Notes: a model not told the origin generated them from the letters alone. Counted from the first letter of the stretch, positions 22,569-33,311 are shown. The stretch is DNA of 64,000 nt from Muscardinus avellanarius (GCA_963383645.1 OY726572.1:24931292-24995291); one strand, 5' to 3'. Numbers and translations are program-made.

Positions 22569-25465
22569 GTTGAAAGATTGTTGTGCACAAAAATTAAAGG
22601 TATAGTACTGTCTGATTTTATAAGATTAGAGATCAAAACAGTAGGCATCTCAGGAGGGCAGATTTTCAGCCTTCAATTTCCTCAGGTAATAAAAGCATTT
22701 TTGCAAATTAGAGCTGCCTGCAGTGAAGAAGAGGTGTTCCTCTTTGTGTGCTCACGCAGGCGGGAAGTTGCACCTGGTGACCTCGATGCTCCACTTTAAT
22801 TCTTACATTACATGGAGTTGTAACACAACTAGGAGAAGACAGTCTGACATAGTCCTTCTAAAATGTTTTCCAAAGAGCAGTGACTTCACATGGGTTTTGG
22901 GACAGTGCTTTAGAAGAAAGAGCAAGGTGTATGTGTGTAGATTTAAGTATTTTAAATTAAACATTTATAGTGCCAAGGTTTGCAGAGACTACTTGCTAGC
23001 CTAACCATGTTTGCACACAGCAGTATTTTCTACTTTAAATTCAATCATAACTCTAAACAGCCCAAGCTTAGACTAGCTGAAGGTATAAACTTCATTTTCA
23101 TCTCATTAAGCCACCTGGAAGCTGCAATCAATGAGTAGTCTTGACGTCAATAGTCTGTCTGCTTCATTAAAATGTTAATTTCATGGCTTTAATTTCCTTT
23201 ATAAAATAGACCACTGTAGCATATTATATGCAGATTTATTCTAAAGCAGGCCAATTTGCATGTTGCATTTTTGGTTTATTTCTGTAGATTTTCTCCTTTA
23301 AATTGCTATTTTTAGGAATTGCTTTAGTGTATAAAATGTGTTCAAATAGCTAAACTATTTAAATATGTTAGGCAACTTAAGCCTAGGAAAATTAAGAAGA
23401 GTTTCAAAGACTATCTTTCTCATCATTGACACAATTCACACTAGATTCTAAGAGTGAAATATACATTCCCTTTCTCCTAAAGCTGTGACGTGGCACCTTT
23501 ACCAGAGAGCGGTACAGTAGCAGTGTTAGTGAAATATCTGAATGAGTCTAGCGCCTGTAAGAAATAGAGGAACAAAACCCTATACATCTTATGAGGGTCT
23601 CCAAATTGCCTTTTATGTTTTGAAAGGAATTTAAATACCATGTTTACATTTTTACTCCCAAAAGTCTTGAATCCTGATTGATTTCCCACAAAGGAAGGTT
23701 AATTAAAAGAGCTAGCCAAGAGGCTACTGCTGTACTGACAGAAATTAAGGATGTCTCAATCTGTGTCCCCAAAATAATCAAAATGGTTGCGCTAAGGAAA
23801 ATCCAGATAAAAATGTTCTAATGTGCCTAAACCCTTGTGGGTGCCTTTACTTTTCTTATATTTACCACTCTGGCATGCCTCATAACTACCTTCTCAATTC
23901 AGGCCTCCGTGGCTGGCTTCCTTTCTTCTTCCTGTCTCCTATGGAACACTGCTCCCATGTCCTGTCTTCCGCCTCCTGCACTTCTCTCGTTACAGTCACT
24001 TCCTTGGCATGTGCCTTCTGTGACTGACTCCACTGCCACTTGCTTGCTGATGATCCCAGATGTACACTTCTGACCAGCGTGTCTCCAGAGTCTAACCTAC
24101 CTGTGTGTCCAATTAGTGAGTTAGATGATTTGTTTTAGATATTATTCTATCACCTCAAATACAGTCGCTCTAATATCAGACTTCTTACATTCTCCCAGGT
24201 GTCTCCATTGTTTTCTTTTTTTTAAGTAATACCACCATTCTTATATTCTCAAGCTAGAAAAGTTCCAGAAGATGGTGCACAGACTTAATGTAGAAAATCA
24301 AAATAGTCATCTCATATTGATGAATGCCAAAAATTTGTCTCATTCTAGGCCACTGCAATAGATTGCAGTTCTTTTCAGCCCAAGGATATTCACACGAATC
24401 TATTCCCATTAATAATTAGCCTTCAGTCAGAGACCCTCAATTTCTACCGCAGCCACCGTTAATGTTGCTTGTCCTCGAGCATGGGGGATGGGCTTAATTT
24501 GAGCAAGAATTTCTAAATCATGTCAAATTATTGAAATGAACATAATTCTAGAAGGCCTTGAAATTATTCTGTTCTCAAGATGAAGAGTGGCTCAAGTTAA
24601 TTACTCTAGGACTAGTACCTGCCTAATGGCTATAACTAGGCTGGCAATCGTTACTTTTTAAAATATGAGCTTAACAGGTAGTCCCACTCTGTTTCTTGAT
24701 TGAGTAGATTGTATAGATTATTTCTTAGGTATTGACTAAGAATTAGATACAACTGGGTATTTATTTCAAATGTAAAAAGAAATATCTAGTTGTTTGGCCA
24801 AACTGATTGTCCTAGGGAGTAAGAGTCCTGAATATGCGCTAGCATTAAAGTCCATATTTTAAGACACAGTTTAATATCTCTTATTGATGCTCCAGTTGTC
24901 ATTGAGGTTGAGATCTTCCTCGGGTCAGCTAGGATAGTAGCTCACTCATTTACTTAGTGAACTCTGTAATAAGTCAGCATTGAAATAAGCTCGATATGGC
25001 ATCAAAAGGCATAATGATACTAAGACTTTACTCTTTAGGAACCTTTGTAATCTAGTAAGATTTCTGAATGAGTCAGTGATTTCAGGATGAAATTAAAACC
25101 CACCCACTTTCATATGATTCAGTGATTAATTCCTAAGGTCTATGACAAATTTTGGCAGTTTAAAGTTTTAGTTTTCATTAGGTATATTCTTAGGAGTTTG
25201 AAACTGGTTCTAAGACTTTTTAAAAATAACTCCAAACACTAGTAGGATCAAAAATGATAGCTTCTTAGGGACCCCTGGGAAAAAGGCAGCTTGGTATGAA
25301 ACTAACTTTGATCTTGGATTTTATGTCAGGATCACCAGCCCTCCCTACACCCCATCCCCACCACACACACACACCAAGTGAGTTCTAATCAGCTTCCGCC
25401 ACATATTATATGAAACAGCCTTAGGACTGCTGAGCTGAAAAGTATGCCTGACTGTAAGTGTAACT
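22569..25465. other. Single-copy DNA with possible conserved non-coding part
   Basis: No exon or RNA gene recognised. The stretch 23,060-23,330 is repeat-free, AT-rich and carries a full palindromic CRE (TGACGTCA, 23,142-23,149). Sequence comparison would be needed to say whether it is conserved. Confidence 0.45.
23142..23149. promoter_or_regulatory. Palindromic CRE-like octamer
   Basis: TGACGTCA is the full consensus for CREB/ATF binding. It contains a CpG in an AT-rich region, which normally decays. A single site can occur by chance. Confidence 0.3.
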
Positions 25466-25466
25466 T

Positions 25467-25866
25467 TCTTTTTTTTTTGGGGGGGGGGTAATGGCAGTAC
25501 TGGGATTGAACTTGGAGGCATTCTAACTCTAAGCTTCATCCCCACATCCTTTCTTTTTGAGGTACTGGGGATGGAACCCAGGTGCATTCTACCTCCGAGC
25601 TACACCCCCTGTCCTAATTTTTAGTCTTTATTTTGAAACCGGGTCTCACTGAGTTGCAAAGGGCCTCACTAAGTAGCTGAGGCTGTCCTCAAACTTCAAT
25701 CCTCCTGTCCCAGCCTCCCAAATGCTAGGATTACAATCATGCACCACCACACCTGGCTCCTACCCCCTTTTTTAAAAAAAGATTTCTTTTTGAAACAGTT
25801 TTGCTAGGTTGCTGAGAATCTCACGACATTGGTAAAGCTGTGATCTTTCTGTCTCAGCCTCATGTA
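25467..25866 (-). repeat. SINE interrupted by a younger SINE, both minus strand
   Basis: An older ID/B1 copy is seen in two pieces, 25,467-25,555 ('tactgggattgaacttgg') and about 25,775-25,866 ('gaaacagttttgctaggttg'). They are split by a better preserved SINE at about 25,558-25,758 ('ggtactggggatggaaccc' to 'ccaccacacctggc'). Confidence 0.8.
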
Positions 25867-26343
25867 GTTTACCTTTTAAGTAGGCAATCTAGTGTTTCTT
25901 AGTGGGTCTAATCGGATATACTTTTTAAATCAAATTATTTTTTCTAACTTTCTCAGTGGGCAATATTTGCATGTACGCACACACTCATGGTTATGAAAGT
26001 TTGAGGCTACAAACTAAAGAGATACAAAGAGAGCTAAGTCAGAGACTTGAAGTCATCAGGTGCTATAGCTGAGCCAACTATAACAGAACTATATAGGGTA
26101 CTTCTATTTCTGTAGGGGAAAAAGGAGATGTTATCCCCAGGAATAACTGGCAGGCTTTCATGAAAATGGTAGATAAGCAGAGCACCATAAAGATGAAACT
26201 AGAAAGAGACAAGTGGGTCACAAGTTTGCATACTCATTCTACACATTCACTATTCTACACATTCACTATAAGCCTACATAGTTCTCTCTGCAAGGCTAGA
26301 TATAAAAGATGCTTTCCTAAAAGGAGGTTTATTCAAATTAAGT
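25867..26343. other. Single-copy DNA left of the composite element
   Basis: No feature recognised. Holds a short direct repeat of 'ctacacattcactat' near 26,240-26,270. Confidence 0.5.
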
Positions 26344-26358
26344 AGCAGATTTACTCTT

Positions 26359-26432
26359 TTTTTTTTTTTTTTTTTTTTTTTTTATTTTTTTTTTCATTTA
26401 TTTTATTTATTTTTTTTAATTAATTTATTTTT
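26359..26432 (-). repeat. Poly(A) tail of the composite element (T run on plus strand)
   Basis: An uninterrupted T run of more than 20 bases followed by TTTA/TTAA-rich sequence. The long homopolymer suggests limited age. Confidence 0.85.
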
Positions 26433-26740
26433 TAAATTGGTGCATTGTAGTCATATATCAATCACATTGGAGTACAAGACTTGAGAGGATATACAAGCAC
26501 ACATCATCCAATTAGCCCTCCTCCAGCCACCGTCCCATTCCCTCCCCCTCCCTCCATCCCACACTTCTTTGGTGATTTACTTTGATATATTTGTTTATGT
26601 ACCTCCTGCATTTTAAAGAGGCTCCGTCCTCCAGTATTACATACCCTCTGATTGATCACATTAGTTGCTTCACTATAGGGCCCTTTCTATAGCTCAACCT
26701 CTTCCTGTTGCCCTTTTCCTCCTAGTTATTGCTGATTAAG
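26433..26740 (-). repeat. L1-type 3' UTR at the 3' end of the composite element
   Basis: 'aattggtgcattgtagtc', 'acaagcacacatcatcca', a C-rich block with 'ccattccctccccctcc', and 'gtacctcctgcattttaaag' align in order with the L1 3' end at 37,170-37,400. It may let L1 reverse transcriptase recognise the RNA. Confidence 0.75.
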
Positions 26741-26814
26741 AGAAGCGTCTGATTTATATTTTCTGCGATATTTCTCTGTGCATGCTGCGTTGCAAGTACC
26801 AATCCCACTCTTGA

Positions 26815-29800
26815 TGGTCCCAGTAGTGGCCTGGCTACTCAGTGGACTGATCCAGACCTCGCTGGCTCACGCAGCGGCCTTGCCTCATGGGAGGACCCAG
26901 TTCTGGTCTCGCTGGCCCCTGAACCGGTCAAACCCCTAAGCTGGCTTTGGTACCAACCTTGGAGGCCGCAGGAGTGAACTTGCCTCACGCCAGGCTCCGA
27001 TGCTGGCCATTGGCCCCTGCACCGGTCTAACCCCTTGGCAGGATTCCAATCCCGGCCTTGGAGGCCCCAACACTGGTAATGCCTCACGGCAGGCTCCGAT
27101 GCCGGCCTCACTGGCCCCAGCACCGGCCTAACCCCTTGACAGGCTCTTAAACTGGCCTCAGAGGCCCCAGTACCGGCCTTGCCTCATGGCAGGCTCCGAT
27201 GCCGGCCTCGCTGGCCCCAGCAGCGGCCTAACCCCTCGGCAGGCTCCGATCCCAGCCTCGGAGGCCCCAGCACTGGTCATGCCTCAAGGCAGTCTCCGAT
27301 GCCGGCCTCGCTGGCCCCAGCACCGGCCTAACCCCTTGGCAGGCTCTTATCCTGGCCTCGGAGGCCCCAGTACTGGCCTTGCCTCACGGCAGGCTCCGAT
27401 GCCGGCCTCGCTGGCCCCAGCACTGGCCTAACCCCTCGGCATGCTCCGATCCCGGCCTCGGAGGCCCCAGCACTGGTCATGCCTCACGGCAGGCTCCGAT
27501 GCCGGCCTCGTTGGCCCCAGCACCGGCCTAACCCCTCGGCAAGCTCTTATCCTGGCCTCGGAGGCCCCAGTACCGGCCTTGCCTCAAGGCAGGCTCCGAT
27601 GCCGGCCTCGCTGGCCCCAGCAGCGGCCTAACCCCTCGGCAGGCTCCGATCCCGGCCTCGGAGGCCCCAGCACTGGTCATGCCTCAAGGAAGGCTCCGAT
27701 GCCGGCCTCGCTGGCCCCAGCACCGGCCTAACCCCTTGGCAGGCTCTTATCCTGGCCTCGGAGGCCCCAGTACTGGCCTTGCCTCACGGCAGGCTCCGAT
27801 GCCGGCCTCGCTGGCCCCAGCACCGGCCTAACCCCTCGGCAGGCTCTTGTCCTGGCCTCGGAGGCCCCAGTACCGGCCTTGCCTCAAGGCAGGCTCCGAT
27901 GCCGGCCTCGCTGGCCCCAGCAGCGGCCTAACCCCTCGGCAGGCTCCGATCCCGGCCTCGGAGGCCCCAGCACTGGTCATGCCTCAAGGAAGGCTCCGAT
28001 GCCGGCCTCGCTGGCCCCAGCACCGGCCTAACCCCTTGGCAGGCTCTTATCCTGGCCTCGGAGGCCCCAGTACCGGCCTTGCCTCACGGCAGGCTCCGAT
28101 GCCGGCCTCGCTGGCCCCAGCACCGGCCTAGCCCCTTGGCAGGCTCTTATCCTGGCCTCGGAGGCCCCAGTACCGGCCTTGCCTCACGGCAGGCTCCGAT
28201 GCCGGCCTCGCTGACCCCAGCACCGGCCTAACCCCTCGGCATGCTCCGATCCCGGCCTCGGAGGCCCCAGCACTGGTCATGCCTCACGGCAGGCTCCGCT
28301 GCCGGCCTCGTTGGCCCCAGCACCGGCCTAACCCCTCGGCAAGCTCTTATCCTGGCCTCGGAGGCCCCAGTACCGGCCTTGCCTCACGGCAGGCTCCGAT
28401 GCCGGCCTCGCTGGCCCCAGCACCGACCTAACCCCTCGGCAGGCTCTTATCCTGGCCTCGAGGCCCCAGTACCGGCCTTGCCTCAAGGCAGGCTCCGCTG
28501 CCGGCCTCGTTGGCCCCAGCAGCGGCCTAACCCCTCGGCATTTCCGATCCCGGCCTCGGAGGCCCCAGCACTGGTCATGCCTCAAGGCAGGCTCCGATGC
28601 CGGCCTCGCTGGCCCCAGCACCGGCCTAACCCCTTGGCAGGCTCTTATCCTGGCCTCGGAGGCCCCAGTACTGGCCTTGCCTCACGGCAGGCTCCGATGC
28701 CGGCCTCGCTGGCCCCAGCACCGGCCTAACCCCTCGGCATGCTCCGATCCTGGCCTCGGAGGCCCCAGCACTGGTCATGCCTCACGGCAGGCTCCGCTAC
28801 CGGCCTCGTTGGCCCCAGCACCGGCCTAACCCCTCGGCAAGCTCTTATCCTGGCCTCGGAGGCCCCAGTACCGGCCTTGCCTCACGGCAGGCTCTGATGC
28901 CGGCCTCGCTGGCCCCAGCACCGGCCTAACCCCTCAGCAGGCTCTTATCCTGGCCTAGAGGCCCCAGTACCGGCCTTGCCTCAAGGCAGGCTCCGATGCC
29001 GGCCTCACTGGCCCCAGCACTGGCCTAACCCCTCGGCAGGCTCTTATCCAGGCCTCGGAGGCCCCAGTACCGGCCTTGCCTCACGGCAGGCTTTGATGCC
29101 GGCCTCGCTGGCCCCAGCAGCGGCCTAACCCCTCGGCAGGCTCCGATCCCAGCCTCGGATGCCCCAGCACTGGTCATGCCTCAAGGCAGGCTCCGATGCC
29201 GGCCTCGCTGGCCCCAGCACCGGCCTAGCCCCTTGGCAGGCTCTTATCCTGGCCTCGGAGGCCCCAGTACCGGCCTTGCCTCACGGCAGGCTCCGATGCC
29301 GGCCTCGCTGGCCCCAGCACCGGCCTAACCCCTCGGCATGCTCCGATCCCGGCCTCGGAGGCCCCAGCACTGGTCATGCCTCACGGCAGGCTCCGCTGCC
29401 GGCCTCGTTGGCCCCAGCACCGGCCTAACCCCTCGGCAAGCTCTTATCCTAGCCTCGGAGGCCCCAGTACCGGCCTTGCCTCACGGCAGGCTCCGATGCC
29501 GGCCTCGCTGACCCCAGCACCGGCCTAACCCCTCAGCAGGCTCTTATCCTGGCCTAGAGGCCCCAGTACCGGCCTTGCCTCAAGGCAGGCTCCGATGCCG
29601 GCCTCACTGGCCCCAGCACTGGCCTAACCCCTCGGCAGGCTCTTATCCAGGCCTCGGAGGCCCCAGTACCGGCCTTGCCTCACGGCAGGCTCCGATGCCG
29701 GCCTCGCTGGCCCCAGCAGCGGCCTAACCCCTCGGCAGGCTCCGATCCCAGCCTCGGAGGCCCCAGCACTGGTCATGCCTCAAGGCAGGCTCCGATGCCG

Positions 29801-30990
29801 GCCTCGCTGGCCCCAGCACCGGCCTAGCCCCTTGGCAGGCTCTTATCCTGGCCTCGGAGGCCCCAGTACCGGCCTTGCCTCACGGCAGGCTCCGATGCCG
29901 GCCTCGCTGGCCCCAGCACCGGCCTAACCCCTCGGCATGCTCCGATCCCGGCCTCGGAGGCCCCAGCACTGGTCATGCCTCACGGCAGGCTCTGCTGCCG
30001 GCCTCGTTGGCCCCAGCACAGGCCTAACCCCTCGGCAAGCTCTTATCCTGGCCTCGGAGGCCCCAGTACCGGCCGTGCCTCACGGCAGGCTCCGATGCCG
30101 GCCTCGCTGGCCCCAGCACCGGCCTAACCCCTCGGCAGGCTCTTATCCTGGCCTCGAGGCCCCAGTACCGGCCTTGCCTCAAGGCAGGCTCCGATGCCGA
30201 CCTCGCTGGCCCCAGCACCGGCCTATCCCCTCAGCAGGCTCTTATCCTGGCCTCGGAGGCCCCAGTACCGGCCTTGCCTCACGGCAGGCTCCGATGCCGG
30301 CCTCACTGGCCCCAGCAGCGGCCTAACCCCTCGGCAGGCTCCGATCCCGGCCTCAGAGGCCCCAGTACCGGCCTTGCCTCAAGGCAGGCTCCGATGCCGG
30401 CCTCGCTGGCCCCAGCAGCGGCCTAACCCCTCGGCAGGCTCCGATCCCGGCCTCGGAGGCCCCAGCACTGGTCATGCCTCAAGGCAGGCTCCGATGCCGG
30501 CCTCGCTGGCCCCAGCACCGGCCTAACCCCTCAGCAGGCTCTTATCCTGGCCTCGGAGGCCCCAGCACCGGCCTAACCCCTCGGCAGGCTCTTATCCTGG
30601 CCTCGGAGGCCCAAGTACCGGCCTTGCCTCATGGCAGGCTCTGATGCCAGCCTCGCTGGCCCCAGCACCGGCCTAACCCCTCAGCAGGCTCCGGTCCCAT
30701 CCTCGGGGGCCCCAACACTGGCCTTGCCTCACGGCAGGCTCCGATGCCGGCCTCGCTGACCCCAGCATCGGCCTAACCCCTCAGCATGTTCCGGACCCGA
30801 CCTCGGAGGCCCTAGCACAAGCCTTGCATCATGGCAGGCTCCAATGCCGGCCTCGCTGGCCCCAGCATCGGTCTAACCCCTCTGCAGGTTACAATCCCGC
30901 CACGGAGGCCTCAGTAGTGGCCCTGCCTCACAGCAAGCTCCGATGTCGGCCACTGGCCCCGGCGCCCGCCTAACCCCTCAGCAGGTTCCG
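26815..30990 (-). repeat. 50/100 bp GC-rich VNTR, about 83 subunits
   Basis: Two 50 bp subunits alternate. Subunit A has 'gccggcctcgctggccccag' and '..cggcctaacccctcggc'. Subunit B has 'cggcctcggaggccccag' followed by either 'taccggccttgcctca' or 'cactggtcatgcctca'. 'aggctccgat' recurs at exact 50 bp spacing (27,191; 27,241; 27,291). Units at both ends are degenerate (26,815-27,060 and 30,600-30,990) while the middle is very uniform, as expected for unequal exchange. The many open frames of 64-162 codons on both strands are artefacts of a stop-poor GC-rich repeat, since neither 50 nor 100 is divisible by three. Confidence 0.95.
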
Positions 30991-31485
30991 ATCACTGTCT
31001 CTGTGGTTAGTATTTCAAAGGTTCCAGTTGTAATGTATCAGATCTCTGCCTCCCCCGAATATTGGCCACTGGCATTGCCACTGCCTCCACCGTTTCAAAT
31101 CCTTCCCAGGCTCTTTTTCCACTCTGAATGTTGTCCAGTGTTCCTAAGCATGCGTGATGGTAGCATTCGACATTTGGTGTAATTTCTCCAAAAAAATAAA
31201 GTTGGTAAGATCCGGTTTCTGCTTCTCCTGAATACAAGTCTCTACCACCATTGCGAAGAATTCTTTCAACACCGCATTTCTCCTTGGTCTCCGCTAAACT
31301 CTCTCCTTATATGTGATGTCTGAGATTCTTAACAATATAGAGAAATAGCAGTCCTCTTTCACGGCGAATTTTTCCATAAGTTCCAGTGCATTTAGATAAG
31401 TTTTGTCTGCATCTCCAGTGTCCTGGCATCCATAACGGCTTTCTTACCACCTCTCCGATATTTTTCTTTATCTTTTTCTGTTCTG
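30991..31485 (-). other. Unique bridge segment of the composite element
   Basis: About 0.5 kb of balanced composition between the two tandem arrays. I find no match to the L1 5' UTR, ORF1 or 3' UTR copies in this window or to the SINEs. A 76-codon open frame (31,237-31,007, minus) has no recognised domain. A plus-strand 'aaataaag' near 31,195 could be part of an antisense LTR, but this is weak. Its origin would show what gene or element seeded the family. Confidence 0.6.
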
Positions 31486-32449
31486 GGCCCGGTTTCTCCA
31501 GGGGTCTGGCGTGCTACTCGCAGTTCGGCCGGGACCCAGAGTCCCGCGATCCGGGCCCCAGCTGGCGTGCCCTGTGCTAGACCCCCGCCCAGAACCCAGC
31601 GTCTTACTGGGCCTTGTTTCTCCAGGGGTCTGGCGTGCTACTCGCAGTTCGGCCTGGGGCCCAGAGTCCCGCGACCCGGGCCCCATCTGGCGTGCCCAGC
31701 CCGCGACCCCTGCCCAGAACCCAGCGTCTTACTGGGTCTGGTTTCTCCAGGGGTCTGGCGTGCTACGCGCAGTTCGGCAGGGGCCCAGAGTCCCGCGACC
31801 CGGGCCCCATCTGGCGTGCCCAGCCCGCGACCCCCGCCCAGAACCCAGCGTCTTACTGGGCCTTGTTTCTCCAGGGGTCTGGCGTGCTACTCGCAGTTCG
31901 GCCTGGGGCCCAGAGTCCCGCGACCCGGGCCCCATCTGGCGTGCCCAGCCCGCGACCCCTGCCCAGAACCCAGCGTCTTACTGGGTCTGGTTTCTCCAGG
32001 GGTCTGGCGTGCTACGCGCAGTTCGGCAGGGGCCCAGAGTCCCGCGACCCGGGCCCCATCTGGCGTGCCCAGCCCGCGACCCCCGCCCAGAACCCAGCGT
32101 CTTACTGGGTCCGGTTTCTCCAGGGGTCTGGCGTGCTACGCGCAGTTCGGCAGGGGCCCAGAGTCCCGCGACCCGGGCCCCATTAGGCGTGCCCCGCCCG
32201 CGACCCCCGCCCAGAACCCAGCGTCTTACTGGGCCTGGTTTCTCCAGGGGTCTGGCGTGCTACGCGCAGTTCGGCCCGGGGCCCAGGGTCCCGCGACCCA
32301 GGCCCCGGCTTTTGTGCGCCGCGCGCGACCCCTGCCCAGAACCCAGCGTCTTACTGGGCCTGGTTTCTCCAGGGATCTGGCGTGCTACGCGCAGTTCGGC
32401 AGGGGCCCAGAGTCCCGCGACCCGGGCCCCATTAGGCGTGCCCAGCCCC
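31486..32449 (-). repeat. 124/125 bp GC-rich tandem array, about 7.7 copies
   Basis: 'tttctcca' recurs at 31,493, 31,617, 31,742, 31,866, 31,991, 32,115, 32,239 and 32,364. Monomers are CpG-rich, and several have CCCCGCCC (GC box on the minus strand). Two consecutive 249 bp pairs (31,611-31,859 and 31,860-32,108) look identical. Position at the 5' end matches the promoter monomers of mouse L1 in layout. Long open frames in all three plus frames (up to 372 codons) are repeat artefacts; the non-triplet period makes a protein repeat impossible. Confidence 0.93.
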
Positions 32450-32526
32450 AGCAGATTTACTCTTAAGTTCAAGTTCACTTTAATGAATGATAACCTAGCT
32501 CACTCTAGGAATTGGAGTCATTTAAA

Positions 32527-32755
32527 AATTTATATTCCAAGCCAAGCATGGTGGTGCGTGCTTGTAATCCCAATATTTGGGAGGCTGAGACCAGAGGACC
32601 GTGGTTCGCGGACAGCCTCAGCTACTTAGGCCCTCTGCAACTTAGTGAGACCCTGTTTCAAAAATAAAGAATAAAAAATAGGGCAGAGGGTATAGCTTGG
32701 AGGTTGAATGCCCCTGGGCTCCATCCCCAGATCCGCCCCCCAGAAATTATATTCC
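32527..32755 (+). repeat. B1-ID dimer SINE with TSD, plus strand
   Basis: Element about 32,540-32,744; imperfect TSD 'tttatattcca' / 'attatattcca'. It lies only 75 bp beyond the composite element. Confidence 0.88.
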
Positions 32756-33175
32756 ATAATTCTTTCTCTCTTTTTTTTTTGATGTCATAGCATAGGCATT
32801 TTATACAGTTATCAGTTGACCTCCGACCCAGAACTCAAATGAAGCACATAAAAACCAAAAAGTTCTAAGTAACCACCTCACAGTTTGTAGTATTCCAGGT
32901 AAAAAATAGGCTTCACTGGCCAACACAAGCCATCTTCTTCTCCCTCACCCCATGATGTGGATTGAAATTACAGTGTTCTTTGTCAGTGGAGGTTGACCTT
33001 TATATTCTATTTCAAAACTTTTCATTTTGTTTTCCACCAAAATATGCTGTTAGGGGATACGAAAGGTAACTTAGAAATTTGGGAGGATGCTATTATTTTA
33101 ATGGAGCAGATTTGTGTTTCTGGTGTCTGTTAATTCAGAATACTCTTAACTACTTAATGAAGACCTCAGGTTCAG
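32756..33175. other. Single-copy DNA, no feature recognised
   Basis: No exon or repeat identified. Confidence 0.45.
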
Positions 33176-33311
33176 ATGATTGAGTTAATCCTTCTCCTCA
33201 ATTTACAGGACATTATCTTTATCCATCTTGGGCAAATCTTCCCTCTTGTTTTTTCCTTGTTCCTCCCCACCTCCCATACTCTCTTGTTTCCTCCTCTCAT
33301 AGGTAATAATT

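Larger units (their letters stand above)
26344..32464 (-). mobile_element. SVA-like composite non-autonomous retroelement, 6.1 kb
   Basis: Flanked by the exact 15 bp duplication 'agcagatttactctt' (26,344-26,358 and 32,450-32,464). A long T run follows the left copy, so the element is on the minus strand with a poly(A) tail. Read 5' to 3' on the minus strand: a 124/125 bp GC-rich tandem array (32,449 to about 31,480); a unique bridge (about 31,480-30,990); a 50/100 bp GC-rich VNTR (about 30,990-26,815); an L1-type 3' UTR (about 26,740-26,433); and poly(A). The pre-insertion target on the sense strand is gaacTT/AAGA, an L1 endonuclease-type site. No reverse transcriptase or ORF1 is present, so it must rely on L1 proteins. 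The plan parallels primate SVA and its gibbon relatives, though the parts differ. A chance tandem repeat is excluded by the TSD and tail. Confidence 0.85.

Noticed and set aside
26359..26432. Assembly gap or sequencing artefact at the long T run
   Set aside because: The run is followed by L1 3' UTR sequence and preceded by the TSD, exactly as expected for a poly(A) tail.
27186..30526. Series of proline/alanine-rich open frames of 64-162 codons on both strands
   Set aside because: Translations of the 50/100 bp VNTR, which is poor in stop codons. The peptide pattern changes frame from unit to unit.
26815..30990. CRISPR array or centromeric satellite
   Set aside because: Units are contiguous, with no unique spacers, and the block lies between TSDs of a retroelement in a mammalian genome.
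31511..32629. 372-codon open frame (with 299 and 190 codon frames overlapping it)
   Set aside because: All three plus frames are open through the 124/125 bp GC-rich array. The period is not a multiple of three, so the same DNA is read in shifting frames; the frame also runs out into a SINE. No coding gene.
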